Positions 22,433 through 34,014 are shown, numbered from the stretch's first letter. The stretch: 64,000 nucleotides of DNA from Plicaturopsis crispa FD-325 SS-3 (GCA_000827205.1 KN832558.1:1038901-1102900); one strand, 5' to 3'. Numbers and translations are program-made. Notes: generated by a model not told the origin, from the sequence alone.

Positions 22433-23184
22433 GATGCGCACTTGACATCTTCAGGGCGGATGGGTTCGATGATGTCCGCGGTGAGCAGCTCGTCGATTGC
22501 GTTGCTGAGGTATTTGCGCTGTGCCTCCGATAACGGGCGCTGGTGAGGAACACGCTTCGGAAATGTAGTCCCGGGCGGCACATTGATGGTATGCTCTGCA
22601 CCGGGTACGGGCATAACCTCGCTGACGGAGAGGGCAAAGCAGTCAGCAAATTCCGCAATAGTGTCGCGAACCACCGCACGCTGCGCGTCCGAGAGATCAG
22701 GTCCAATCGTTACCAGCCTTAGAATCTCAGCAACACGCTCGGCTTTGAACGGGTCGGTCGTTCGCGTGAACATAGAATGATCGGCGTCGAGTTCAATGTC
22801 CGGCTGCATGTCTCCCAAGTCCCCGCTACTCCGCGCGGCATCGTCTTCCTGCACCGACCACACCGCATCCCACCACTGGCGGGCACGCGCAAAATACGAC
22901 GGCTGTGGAGGGTCAGCCTCCGTCAGCGGAGTAGTGCCTGCAGCGCCGACGGGGCTATCCGATTGCCGGCGTCGACGTCTCCGCTTGCGACGGTTTTGGC
23001 TCGGGGCACCTTCACCAACCGCCAAGACTGCTGCGGGGCTCGCTGGAATATTTGCGCAGTAGGGCATGCGAAACCCTTGTAATGGTGGCGGTCTGTAAGC
23101 GGCGCGTGACATCCGGTACTCGATCTCGTCACCCAAAACAGTGTCACTAAGGAGATGCAATGCGGCGAATCGATTTTGAGGGTT

Positions 23185-23697
23185 GACTTGCCTCGAGGGG
23201 GGTGCGCACGTCCCCCCTGTAAGTGTCTTCGCGCGGGCATTATTAAAATGCCCCTTAGAACCCTCCGCTTCAGCAACATAGTGCTCCCTCCGCCAAGACA
23301 GCCCGAGGCCCGCCGCAATAGGCTTGGGTGGCATATGCAGCCTGATCCCGCTCGCAGTCGCTGGAGACATTGGTACCTCCACGGGCATGGGCTGGTCAAC
23401 TGTTTCGACAACAGGGCACTGATCAGAGGAGACTTGCCTCGCGGGGGGTATTCCTTTCCCCCCGTTAAGTGTCCGCACTTCCGCAATTGCATCATTTGAG
23501 TCCTCCAGCTCGCCTCCTTCCGCTGAGGCACGACCTCCCTGCTCCTCCGGCACCGCCACACCACATTCCCTTTCATTCCCATCGACTGCAACCACACTAT
23601 CTGCTGTGTGACTCTGCTTGTCAATCCGTTCTGCAATACCGGACGACTCCGAGAGCACTTGCCTGGAGGGGGGTCGCTCTGCCCCCCTGACATGTTC
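23185..23697 (-). repeat. Three dispersed GC-hairpin cassettes in the pol linker
   Basis: Copies of about 43 nt at 23185-23227, 23431-23473 and 23656-23697. On the plus strand each reads about ACTTGCCT, three bases, G6, T, 8-9 variable bases, C6, then a segment partly complementary to the start (AAGT in two copies). Each can fold into a G6/C6 hairpin. In the pol frame they encode the repeated peptide TL(T/N)GG....PP(S/A)RQV, with the first part degenerate in one copy. Spacing is about 246 and 225 nt. Confidence 0.7.
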
Positions 23698-24365
23698 CTC
23701 GCGGTCGCATAGCTGTGCTGGTGGCGCCTCCGAAACGGCTCTGCCATGTTCATTGGCAAGCGAAGTGTAACCACCAGCAGTCGGAACATGCAGCATATCC
23801 GTGCCATAGTCATGCAGGGCACGGAAGCGCGTGAGCAGTGGTTTCCCAAACAGCAAGGACCACCCCCCGCCGCTTGGGAAAACCTCAAATGCCGCCCTTG
23901 CAAGTACACCCCCTAGGCTGACCTCCCCTTCCCACTGCCCTTGTGACGGCACCACCGTACCGTCAGCCATGCGCAACACACGCGACGACGTCTTCAGTGC
24001 GCCGAGGCTGGGTCGTAGCCCTCTGAAGACGTTCTGGCAAATCGAGTTCACCATGGCTCCATCATCGAAAAGCCCTTGGATGAGTTTCAACCGGCCGTCG
24101 AGGCCGCGAAGGCCAACAGTGTGTACGAACGGGTGCGCGCGAGCGTCGTGCATGGACTCAGATCCCCCAACAGCACACAGGTCAACGGGTGTTTGTGAAT
24201 TCTGGGAAGCGGAAATTACAGGGCTGGAAATTTCTACGATCGGAACATGCGTGTTGCTGGATGTACTGGGAGTGGCTGTGGGTATCTCCCCGTTCCATGC
24301 CGCGCGCTGAACGGGGACCTCGACTCTCTTCTGCTCTTGAAAATGACGGGCCGCCCGACCGCTGT

Positions 24366-25670
24366 CTATGCGGACGGCCCTGCGCCATTTCCCGGAACGT
24401 CGTCAACCTCTCCCGGGTAACTCGACGCCTCGTAATTCGCATCCCAGCCTCCATACTGCTCGTAGCCATCGTACTGCTGCCCGACGAAGTTGACGGCGGC
24501 GTTCCTTTCGGCAGTGTACTGCCGCTCGATGTACGCAGCAATAGCTCGCCAGCGCTGCTCCTGCACTGGCATAGGGATGCCATTGCAGTCGGTGCTGCGA
24601 TGACCACCGTGGCCGCAGCGGAAGCACTCGCGGCTGCCAATCGGTGCTGAACCAGGGCTCAGCGGGTGGGGGTGCTGTTCGTCGGGCTCGTACCCCGCGT
24701 TCGAACGTAGGTAGGCCGCCATCTGCGCACGGTAAGCCGACTTCCCCTGCTCCGTGTCTGGATCTGGGGCCTTGGTATTGGCGCGCAGGTCCCGATAACG
24801 GTCGGCGATCGCGCGGTCGCGAATCTCGGGGCGCGTCAGCAAGCCTTGGCGGGCTCTCTGACCTCCGCCGACGGCCGCAGGGCTGGGACTCGTGTTACGC
24901 GGGGGAAAGAGGGTACCTCTACCCCCGCCGATGGAGGCGAATGGGTTGCCGGCTGGGGCAGGAAACGCCCGCGACTGGACTGGATAAGCCCGCGGGACTG
25001 CACCGGGTGGTTGTAGATGTGTGGCGTTCAGTGCGGTGCGCAGAGCTTTGGTTGGCGATGCTGGTGGCTCGCGGGCGAGGCGTGCAGTTTCCTCGTCCTT
25101 CTTGTACTTCTGTACCGTCTCTTGCAGGTCAGAGACCGGGATGTCGCGGACGGCACTGGCAAGCTCCTTGTACGAAGTTCGCGGTTTCGAACGGATGAGG
25201 TCGCGGACTGGCTCGGGGAGGGCGGTGTAGACATCGGACAGGAGCATGCAGGTGGTATCCCCTGTGTTCTCGGCGCGCGGTACAAGCCCGTTCGCCCAGC
25301 GGACATGGCCGTACACCTCACGGCCCCCCGAATCGACTTTTTTGAGCAGGTCATCGACGTCCAGCTTCCAACCCTTCAGTTCCCGAATGTACTCGTCCCG
25401 ATCTGGCTTCGGGATGTCGTTAGGCGGCCAGCGCTCACGGAACGCGACGGTCAACGACCTGATAGTGCTCTTTTGCTCTGAAGAGAGGCCGGCGAACCAC
25501 TCGTCCGCTGGGCTGCCGTACTCTAAGCATGCCTCGAAGAGGTCAATCTTCTCATTTTCTTTGATGGACGAACCGGCCAGGAGCGCTGTTTGCAGGAATT
25601 CGCGGAAGAACTGCATGGGAGGTACTTTTTCATCTGTCCGGCCACCCCAAGAAGTTGTTTTCGGCGGCAT
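24366..25670 (-). CDS. Retrotransposon Gag with CCHC zinc knuckle
   Basis: Structural protein of the virus-like particle. The first ATG is at 25670-25668 (MPPKTTSWGGRTDEKVPP), giving 434 residues. The frame is open further upstream but only from non-ATG codons. The capsid-like part includes MQFFREFLQTALLAG and FRERWPPNDIPKPDRDEYIR, the usual retrotransposon gag helical region. A zinc knuckle CFRCGHGGHRSTDC (CX2CX4HX4C) occupies about residues 349-362 and should bind the element RNA. The tail is Tyr/Gly-rich and ends NGAGPSA. The gag frame is intact. Confidence 0.88.
   Translation of the reverse strand: MPPKTTSWGGRTDEKVPPMQFFREFLQTALLAGSSIKENEKIDLFEACLEYGSPADEWFAGLSSEQKSTIRSLTVAFRERWPPNDIPKPDRDEYIRELKGWKLDVDDLLKKVDSGGREVYGHVRWANGLVPRAENTGDTTCMLLSDVYTALPEPVRDLIRSKPRTSYKELASAVRDIPVSDLQETVQKYKKDEETARLAREPPASPTKALRTALNATHLQPPGAVPRAYPVQSRAFPAPAGNPFASIGGGRGTLFPPRNTSPSPAAVGGGQRARQGLLTRPEIRDRAIADRYRDLRANTKAPDPDTEQGKSAYRAQMAAYLRSNAGYEPDEQHPHPLSPGSAPIGSRECFRCGHGGHRSTDCNGIPMPVQEQRWRAIAAYIERQYTAERNAAVNFVGQQYDGYEQYGGWDANYEASSYPGEVDDVPGNGAGPSA
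24387..24393 (-). promoter_or_regulatory. Candidate -1 ribosomal frameshift site GGGAAAT
   Basis: On the element strand the gag frame reads CCG GGA AAT, placing GGGAAAT as an X XXY YYZ heptamer. It lies 18 nt before the gag stop (24368-24366) and within the short window (24402-24366) where the -1 frame is open. Position, phase and direction all fit gag to pol frameshifting. No downstream structure was computed. Confidence 0.6.
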
Positions 25671-26029
25671 GATTAATGCTGGTGATAGATATGCAGCTGT
25701 GGGCGTGGGAGGTATAGGAGCCGGCGAAGCCTCGGGTGTCTGGAAGATTTCTGGTTCTGGGGATGAAGTGCTTCGCGAGAGGGTGACGGAAGATTCGGAA
25801 GATGATGATGGGGGCAAGGACCGCTCTCGCCGGGGTGACCAAACGGCTGGGCGAAGCGTGCTGAAAGAGTTACGGCGAGTAGGGCGATCGCGCTGTGACT
25901 CTAGACGCTGTAAGTACGGGGGCGGAATCTGATATGGCAATGGAGGCGCCGTGGTGAAAATTTTTCTGGAGTTGCTGAGACTGCTGAGACTGCTGTATTG
26001 CTGCTAAAACTGGTGAAGGCGGTAGGAAT

Positions 26030-26044
26030 CCTCTCTCATCACCA
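26030..26044 (-). other. Candidate primer-binding site
   Basis: On the element strand, two bases (CG) after the 5' LTR, the sequence reads TGGTGATGAGAGAGG. Starting with TGG is expected for pairing with a tRNA 3' CCA end. The tRNA species could not be determined without a tRNA set. Confidence 0.5.
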
Positions 26045-26046
26045 CG

Positions 26047-26214
26047 TGGAGCAGGCAGAACTGAACTGAGGGGACGGAGCAGATGCGTCGAAAGTCAGTC
26101 TTTGGATGATGATGAGTCCGTACATGCAATCGCTACTGCTATCTCGTCCCGCCACCGCGTCCAAACAAGCACAAACACGCTCACAACCTCAGGCCTCTCC
26201 GACCTCCTACTCCA
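26047..26214 (-). repeat. 5' LTR (168 bp)
   Basis: Identical by eye to 17468-17635. It should contain the element promoter, firing leftwards, away from phospholipase D. Its right edge meets GCGA (26215-26218), the second half of the target duplication. Confidence 0.9.
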
Positions 26215-26533
26215 GCGAATTTATTGAAGTAGCTATAGCTAGCTGGTAGCCGATGTCGATGACTTCAAGTAAAGAAAAAAAATATTCCGCCTCGCTCGTG
26301 GCATCCGATATCCGACGCTCGCCAACTATTGACGTAGGATAAATGCTACTAGCGCCGCATCGCTACTCGTTTCGTTCACAAAGTACAGTAAACTTGACTC
26401 CCAACTAGTACTCGACTTTGGAAAAAACTTCATATAAGCTTGGCGCCTTTGTGCTTGCCTACGACCACTCGTTTTCCTGCTGTTCAAATATCTCTAAATC
26501 TCTCTATTTTTGCTGCCGGATTCGCTGCTCGGC
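26215..26533 (+). promoter_or_regulatory. Phospholipase D 5' region, shortened by the retrotransposon
   Basis: 319 bp between the target duplication and the phospholipase D ATG. It starts with the original last codons and stop of the NmrA-like gene (frame LLK then TAG at about 26227). No clear TATA box; a pyrimidine-rich stretch precedes the ATG. Native upstream sequence now lies 8.7 kb away. Confidence 0.5.
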
Positions 26534-29500
26534 ATGCTACCCGACCTAGTCAAGACAGCTCTCGACAGCGAGCACCAGCAACAACACCAAGACGGTGACT
26601 CTGACGCCCAATCTCCTGAAGACACCTGCGCAGAGGAGAAAGCAAACGCCAGCGAAGCACAGGATGAGCTGTCACCGGTCGACGGACCCCCCACCGAGCA
26701 AAGTCCCCCGAATGTGCGCAGATCGACGCATTCTGCGTATAGATCGACTCCGAATACCCCTGCTGCGCGCACCGGACCACCCCGATCTATCTCCTATGGA
26801 TACAAACCATCGCACTCCCCGCACGCGTCGCGCTTGAGCAACAGGCAGGACGGCGGCGAGCCTGCGACAAGTCGCTCCGCGTCCGGGATGTCGGATGAAG
26901 AAGGATTCCCTTTCGAGGGCTCTAGTTTCCGTGGCGTCATGGATGCGGAGCAGAAGAGCCATGAGAGAGAGAATTCTGGCTCAGAGAGGAAGGGCAAGAG
27001 CAAGCTGTTGGAGGAGCCGTGGAATCCGCTCAAGTGGTTCACTGAGTCGCCGAGGGATACACCGAGGGAGGAACAGCGCGAATTTGATTTCGCCGAGAAC
27101 AAGGAGAATGGGAAGGCAGAGCCAGCCATCGAGGAGCCGCATGAAGAGTCAAAGTCCGAGGGGAAACGCAGGGACACGGGCGAGGCACAGGATTCGCCAA
27201 AGCCAGAGGATGCGGCGCTCCTCTCACCGTCATCGAAGTTCAGGCTGCAGCGGTCTGCCTCATCTCCGTATACACGCACGGAGAAAGGGAAGGGCGCCAA
27301 CGTCAAATGGGGCCGTCTTAAGTCCATGCTCCCTACCGTCGCTAACCAGGCTCCGAAGACCCCAGGGCATTCTGCGGTGACGCCCCAGGCAGTCAACATT
27401 ACGGATGAGCTCATGGTCGGCGGCCTGTCGACTCTTATGCTCCGCCTGTGGTTCGAGCGCGACGAAAAGGACCACCGTCGAATCCCCCTTCTGTTCCACC
27501 GGCTGCGCATTCGCGTCAGCGACAGTTTGCACCCTATGCATGGCTCGCAGTCTGTGTTCCGTATCGAATGTGAATATGCGAACGGCGCGGCGCGATGGGT
27601 CGTCTACCGCCAGCTGCGTGATTTTATCTCCCTTCACACTCATTATCGCGTCTCCAACGCGTATTTCCGCAATGTCGAGGACCTCCCTGAGTTCCCAAAG
27701 ACCAGTGAGTTCATGGTGTCCACGATGTGACGCGTTTTAATATTCATTACGCGTCTTAGGTCTGCCGTATTTCAAGTTTTTGAAGAAGGAACGCGGCGAC
27801 AAGGGTGGTCAAGTCGGTGCCGCTGAATTTGCGCGTATGCAAAGAGAGGCCCTCGAAAGCTACCTAATCAACCTCATCCGTGCGGTTGTGAGTATACTCC
27901 TTACCGTATTCTATGACCAAAGTAGCTGAAATTATGTAGATGTTCCACCCATCTTCAAACCGACTCGCTGGATTCCTCGAAATTAGTGCACTGTCCATCT
28001 ACCTGGCGCAATCTGGCGGCTCTCAGTATAAGGCAGGCTTCTTACAGATCAAACAGTCTGGTAACAAAGGCGGCGGAATTGGTCGCAAGTCTGTTGGGTG
28101 GAAGGAGAAGAAGGAGTCTCGTTGGTGTGCCGTGCGCGAAAGCTATCTGGTCGTCCTCGAAGAAGCTGGATCGGTAAATCTGACACACAACATTCCTATG
28201 AGACGCATCAACTAACCTTCGTGCTAAGCTGGACATCTGGGACGTCTTTCTCATCGACTCCGACTTCAAGATAGAGCGCCCGAAGCGTTATTACCGCCAG
28301 GGCCTCCACATCCTCCACACGAGCAAAGGTAGCCATGATGGTAAGAGCGAAGACCAGGAGCAAGGCGAAGGCGAACGTAGAATCTCGCATACCAGCGAGC
28401 GCCTCAGCACCAGCCAATCGCACGCGCAGCGATCGACGATGGGCTCAGTACGCCATCGCATTTCCAAGGCATTGCATTTCCGCAATCACAGCGACTCGCA
28501 TCTACTTGCCAATGGTCGCGCGGACCCCTCCTTGGCGCACTCCCGCGCGTCGTCGTCGTCTTCGACGTCGTCTTCATCGTCCGGCGTGGCTCCCATGCTC
28601 GATCCTTCGACGAACACTAACCCCTTGGAGACTGGCGAGCCGGGAGAGAAAAGCCACCATGTCCCGGATGAGAAGGAGTTGAAAAAGCAGAAGAAGAAAT
28701 CGAAGGACGTGTCAAAACACACGTTTTATATCGAGAACGCGCAGATGCGGCTAAAGATGGTCGCTCGTAACGAGGTGAGTATGCTGTATACTCCTAGAGC
28801 ATATGATATGAAGCAATGCTAATCGTCACCATCCTGTGCAGCGCCAAATGCTGCAGTGGATCACTGCCCTCGAAAAGGCAGCAGCGACATCCCACTACAC
28901 CGGCAAAAATCGGTTCGACAGCTTCTCTCCTATTCGATTGAACGTAGCCGCGCAGTGGCTTGTCGACGGCGTAAGTGTCTGAGCATGTCCCCCAAACCGC
29001 ATCCTCACACTCACAGGACTTGGCATATACAGCGCGATTATTTCTGGAATGTTTCCCGAGCTATTTTGCTTGCACGCGAGACCATCTATATACACGACTG
29101 GTGGATATCGCCAGGTAGGATACTCTCCAATCACAACTTTTCAAATCGCTCATCACTTTCTGGTATGGTAGAGCTACAGCTGCGTCGACCTCACAAGGAC
29201 AAATACCGGTTGGATCATCTTTTGGAAAGGAAGGCGAAAGAGGGTGTCAGAATTCATATTATTGTCTAGTGAGTCTCATGAAACTCTATGGGGCGTCTGA
29301 TCGCTGATACCCTTGCCATAACAGCCAGGAAGTATCCAGCAGGACGACCCCGACGGAGAGCAAGTAAGTAACATCGTAGATTGTTCCGGAATATGTATTG
29401 ATCTGTGTATGCAGCTATACGAAACAACGATTAACCGGGCTGCATCCGAACATAATGGTTCAACGATCGCCTTCGCATTTCCAAACCGGCACATTCTATT

Positions 29501-32500
29501 GGGCTCATGTCAGTCTGCGTGCTTTCTTTGCTTCATCATTTAGACTGACTTCATTTGCAGCACGAGAAGATGTGTGTTATCGACGAGGCCATTGCATTTA
29601 TGGGAGGTCTTGATCTATGCTTTGGAAGGTATTTCTCATATGCATGTGCCACGAATGACCATAGCTCATGCGGTACCTAGATGGGATACTCCACAACATG
29701 TCCTCATCGATGATCCTGAATCTGGCGACATTGATGATATGATATGGCCTGGTAAGAAACCAATGCCACTGCACACTTTGGTTACTCAACATTCCCCGCA
29801 GGCAAGGACTACAGCAATCCACGTATTTCAGATTTCTACAATTTAGCTAAACCGGAAGAGTCTATGTATGATCGCGGCAAAGTCCCAAGGATGCCCTGGT
29901 AAGCAATCAAATCTTACGATTGGTATGTTTCTGCTCATCAACTAGATAGGCACGATGTTGCCATGCAAATTGTTGGCCAGCCAGCTCGCGATCTCGCTCG
30001 GCACTTTGTCGAACGGTGGAACTACCTTCTGAGGATTAAGGTCCGCGGATATGAATGGGTCCAATCTCATGTTACTAACGCAGAGTGTACGCTAGAATCA
30101 TTCCCGCGTTATGCCCTTCCTCCTTCCCCCACCAGAATTTAAGCCTGGAGAACTCACCGAGCTGGGGTTGACTGGTACTTGTGAAATGCAAATATGCAGG
30201 TCCGCTGGCCCGTGGTCTTTAGGCACGCCGAGTCGAATTGAGCATTCGATTCAGAATGCTTACTTGAAAGGTTCGTTCCATCTTTTCTGAGACGTCCTGC
30301 CCGACTCATTCTCTCGATAGCCATCCAATTATCGGAGCATTTCGTTTATATTGAGAATCAGTTCTTCATCACCTCGTAAAGTTTCTTTCATTATTTCGTC
30401 AGTATCCGAAGGCTGACTCCGAGAACCAGTACCGTTGTAAACGAGGTCAAGGTCGAAAACAAGATCGGCGATGCCCTAGTGGAGCGTATCATCCGCGCTC
30501 ATAGGGAGGGTACACCGTGGAAATGCTGCATCGTAATTCCTCTCGTTCCGGGCTTTGCCTACCCTGTTGACCACAGTGATGCTAGCGCTGTAAGCGTTCC
30601 GTCATGTATCCTCGTGTTTCTGTACTCATATCTGGTCCATAGCTTCGCATCATTATGGAATGCCAAAACAGGACTATATGCCGTGGACCAAACTCAATAT
30701 ACTCGCGGCTGCGCAAGGAGGGCATTGATGTACGTTATCGATACCATGCGACGATGTCTTCAATCTGACTGTCATTCAGCCGGATGATTACATTTCTGTG
30801 TTCTCCCTACGCAACTGGGCCAAACTTCGCGGAGATACCTTGACGACAGAGATGGTCAGCATCTCCACAAAATAGTTCACTTTTCTTAGTCCTGACCTCT
30901 GGATCACATAGGTGTATATCCACGGGAAAGTCTGCATTGTGGATGACCGCCTTGCCATCATCGGGAGTGCAAACATCAATGAACGCTCGCAACGGGGTGA
31001 CCGTGACTCTGAACTAGCTTCCGTCATAAGAGACACCGACATGATTGACGGGTACGTTCTCCCAACCACTTCTTCATCTGCACGGCCTTGACCTCGCGTA
31101 CAGGAAAATGGCCGGTAAGCCGTTCAAAGTTGGAAGGTTCGCGCACACACTCCGCGTTCGTCTTATGCGGGAGCACATCGGTGTGGATGTCGACGCCATG
31201 GATGACGAGGACCTCATGGCAAACGAGCCTGTTAAGGAGGCTCACGAGCAAGAAGAGTGGGACCCTGACGCTGAGCAAAAACATGGTCAAGAAGGAGGTG
31301 TGACGCGGGTTGCGAAATCTATGCAGCGGACGCCCGCCGGTCAATTCTTCAAGGACACTGTTTTGGACGGTATCGAACAAGGTCAGTTTGTGTGCCTGCA
31401 TAAAAACCTCGCCCAGCTCATGATGATGCGCAGCTATCCATGGGTCGGGCGACGCCAGCTCGAAGAGCACGGCTCAGTTCCTTCGTAAAATCGGTGCTAA
31501 GTCGAGCGGCACCGATGCCACTACTGGTGATGCGCAACTTGACGAGGAGCGCAAGACCTTCACGCGCGAGGGTGAGAAGACTAGAGGATTCGCCAGCTCT
31601 GTTGTTCCGACCTTAGAAGAGAAGACGGTGGCCGAGCAGCGTCAGCCAACCATCGTGGAGGGTAATGAACCTGCGGAGGGCGAGATGCCCAATGGTGATG
31701 CTCATAACGATGCGTCTGACGGTGACGCCCGCGGTAGTAAGGGCGACGCTCTCGCCGATCAGGGTACCCCGCATAGTGGGAACACCTCCGCGTCTAACGG
31801 TACGACGATGAAGCAAGCCGCTAAGAACGACGGTGGTCCCGCCGAAGCACGGACGGCAGGAAACCAACTTTTCGGTGCACCCGCAGACGCGTCGACCGTG
31901 GAAACGGATGATCAGCCTCCTCACGCTAGGTCGGGCGTAGAAGATGCGGATGAGTCCGAGCAAGCCGCTGTTGACGCTCGCAAGTTGCTGCGCAAGCACA
32001 TGTCAGCCAAACTAGGCAACAAAACCTGGACATTACCGACACCGACGCCCAAGGTGGACCCCGATGGCTTTGAGGATCCCGTTTGTGACGAGTTCTGGAA
32101 GGGGGTGTGGGTCGCATCTGCTGTTCATAATGTTGGCCTTCTGCTCTACTTCTGGTACGGGATCGGTGCTGACAATTCTCTGTTAAGACCGAGATATACC
32201 GGAAAGTTTTCCATGCTGTACCTGATGATCTCATCACCACTTGGAAACAGTACAAGGAGTTTGTCATTCATCATGAGCGGTTAAACAAACCAGTACGCCT
32301 TTTTCATGCGTGGTTTCGCATTTTCTCACCCTGTTTATCAGTACAAGGACGATCCACACCCTGACCCTGTCGCCCGAGTGCCCTCGGAGACTGCTGACGA
32401 AGGCGCTTTAGGCCCTAAGACGCATGATATTGCGGAGCCGGATGGTGCCGAGAAGGCGGCCAAGTCGGTTCACGACAGTGACGCCAAGGAGGCGAAGGAC

Positions 32501-32903
32501 AAGGCGTCCAAGGAGTCCGCTGGAGACCACGCGACAGACAGTCAGACACGCTTACCACCCAATGGTGGAGGCCGTGCAACTCCTGAACGAGACCCGAAAG
32601 GCTCACAGCGCCGGGCCGCGCGTGGCGCAGAACCGTTTGAGAAATGGGAACGCGAGGAGATGGAGGCGCTGCTAGGGGAGCTTTGTGGCCATTTAGGTAT
32701 GCTTGATGCTTCATTCACCCGAAGCGCGGGTTTTCTGACTACTTTGAAGTCGTATACCCTACGCGCTTCCTCGAGGGCGAGGATGTTGCGAACAATTTCT
32801 TATTCAACGCGGACAGGTACGTTTATGCGATAGGTGCAAGTCGGGTGGCCTCTGATATACTGTGTCTCGCTGCAGGTTGTTACCCTTGCCAATTTACGAC
32901 TAG
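26534..32903 (+). CDS. Phospholipase D, PX-PH type (Spo14/PLD1)
   Basis: Hydrolyses phosphatidylcholine to phosphatidic acid at membranes, acting in vesicle traffic and signalling. The ATG at 26534 follows an in-frame non-ATG leader; the stop is at 32901-32903. A disordered N-terminus precedes a PX domain ([20 protein letters not shown] ... PEFPK), then a PH-like region ([12 protein letters not shown] ... [35 protein letters not shown]). The two catalytic HKD boxes are [18 protein letters not shown] near 29560 and [20 protein letters not shown] near 30920. The C-terminal part has [20 protein letters not shown] and ends LLPLPIYD. A Ser-rich insert sits between PH and the first HKD, and a charged Ala/Asp/Gly-rich insert in the C-terminal third. 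About fifteen short introns; all joins I traced keep frame. One donor (GTCAGT near 31382) and its acceptor were chosen to keep frame. Confidence 0.92.
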
Positions 32904-33237
32904 GGTGGTCGTCCGTGTACGCAGCATATCCCTTGCGTTCCCGTTACTGGTTACTTTTCATGGACATGATTGCAATTGTATCCGTACATGATTCCTGGTT
33001 CCGCTGTATCCTATCTTTCACGTAGTATAGTGTGTATACGCGACATCATACCGCACGCTCTCTACACTACTTTCGTCTTATTTCTTTACGTTCAATTCCC
33101 ATCGGACTCGCGTATTCTGTACAGGATGGAGGTGCCACTGATTCTGGGTGGCACTACTACATATTTTGGTTTCTAAGCTTCATATCTCAATGTCAAATAC
33201 GAGGAGCTCTAGGAAGTGACACCGTCGGCAATGGAAC
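32904..33237. other. Convergent 3' spacer
   Basis: Between the phospholipase D stop and the stop of the first Dabb gene. AT-rich, no gene recognised; expected 3' UTRs. Confidence 0.5.
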
Positions 33238-33653
33238 TCAGCATTCAGTGGGCGATAACAGACCTTGCACGATGCTCTTTACGGAGGCCCTGTAAGCTTG
33301 ATGGTCAGGGTGCGGCTGATACACATCTAGATCCTCAGGCTTGTCGAGGTGGAGGATAAATCCTGTGTTGACGATGAGATCTCGTATAAAGACAGGTAAG
33401 GTATTGTATGGCAATTCATACGTACCATTATCGTAGCCCGATTCCTTTGGAGATGGAAGTTTGGCTTTCCCCACTTCGACCTTTTGAACGACAGGTATGG
33501 ATACAAGCTCGGATGCTTCCTTTTGCCAGCGTTGTTTATCCTCTTCTGTGGTCCCTGGAACAAATTTGACGAGAACTATGACCAAGCCCGTTTGAGTCTA
33601 CTCATGGCATGAAACTGGTATAGATTACACGCACTGATGTGGCGGACGGGCAT
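33238..33653 (-). CDS. Dabb (stress-responsive A/B barrel) protein, copy A
   Basis: Small dimeric alpha+beta barrel protein of about 103 residues; the family includes stress-induced proteins and polyketide cyclases. Exons: 33653-33635, 33575-33426 and 33380-33238. The first exon is only 19 nt and its codon is completed across the intron to give MPVRHIILVKFVPG. Core features are the opening HIxLVKF strand, SIPVVQKVEVGKA and the diagnostic YQPHPDHQAYRASVKSIVQG. The function cannot be read from sequence. It forms a tandem pair with copy B, 360 bp upstream. Confidence 0.85.
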
Positions 33654-34014
33654 AGCTGATAGACTCTGCTGGGCCCGGTGAACAGAAACAGCGATTAAAA
33701 ACTCTGGATGAAGAGGAAGGAAAGATTGACTGAGATCAAACCACTGGTGATATCAATACTCAAGAGATGTCTGAGATGACACGAACGAGGAGGTGGTGGT
33801 ATTGGTGTATACCGGAAGGGTACGGCTGAGTCAGGGGCAAACTTCGGTATGGTAAGGAAGTTCGCAAGGGCCCCGCTCATGCACGGACAATCAAGTATCT
33901 GAGCATCGGGCAGAGAACGTGATACACCATACACTGACATTTATGGAGCACACAACTTTATATCTCGAAATCAAAGACAAAGGTTTCTGGAAGTCCAGAC
34001 TTTTCGTTAGAGCG
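33654..34014. other. Spacer between tandem Dabb genes
   Basis: Promoter region of copy A and 3' side of copy B (both minus strand). No further gene seen. Confidence 0.5.

Larger units (their letters stand above)
22433..24402 (-). pseudogene. Retrotransposon Pol, proximal part: protease, linker and start of RT
   Basis: Opens in the -1 frame relative to gag just inside the gag 3' end; the first ATG is only at 24153, so expression by frameshifting is likely. A retropepsin-like motif LFDDGAMVNSI lies near the start, followed by LFGKPLLTRF. A linker of about 300 residues contains three repeats of a PPSRQV/PPARQV motif and an Arg-rich stretch (RRKRRRRRR). It ends with the RT leader ADCFALSVSEVMPVPGAEH, HQRPLSEAQRKYL and IIEPIRPEDVKCAS. 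There the nested element cuts in; read on, the frame stops within it at 22408. The protein is therefore truncated before the RT palm. Confidence 0.82.
17468..26214 (-). mobile_element. Complete Ty3/Gypsy-type LTR retrotransposon, recently inserted, interrupted by a nested element
   Basis: The element runs right to left: 5' LTR (26047-26214), a possible primer-binding site, gag, protease-RT, RNase H-integrase, polypurine tract, 3' LTR (17468-17635). The LTRs are 168 bp, appear identical by eye, start TGGAG and end CTCCA on the element strand, and are flanked by GCGA on both sides. The order RT, RNase H, integrase places it in Ty3/Gypsy. Identical LTRs mean recent integration. A 1,840-bp inverted-repeat element splits RT, so this copy cannot make intact Pol but could supply ends for trans-mobilisation. 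It lies in the last codons of the NmrA-like gene and its 5' LTR is about 320 bp upstream of the phospholipase D start. Confidence 0.9.

Noticed and set aside
17468-26214. 168-bp direct repeats first read as a duplicated host gene end or a very long target-site duplication
   Set aside because: The repeat begins TG and ends CA on the element strand, has short inverted ends, is preceded by a polypurine tract and followed by a TGG primer-like site, and is flanked by a 4-bp duplication. These are LTR properties.
26794-27510. 238-codon minus-strand ORF inside the first exon of phospholipase D
   Set aside because: Lies opposite a verified PX-domain exon; Ser/Leu/Phe-rich shadow translation.
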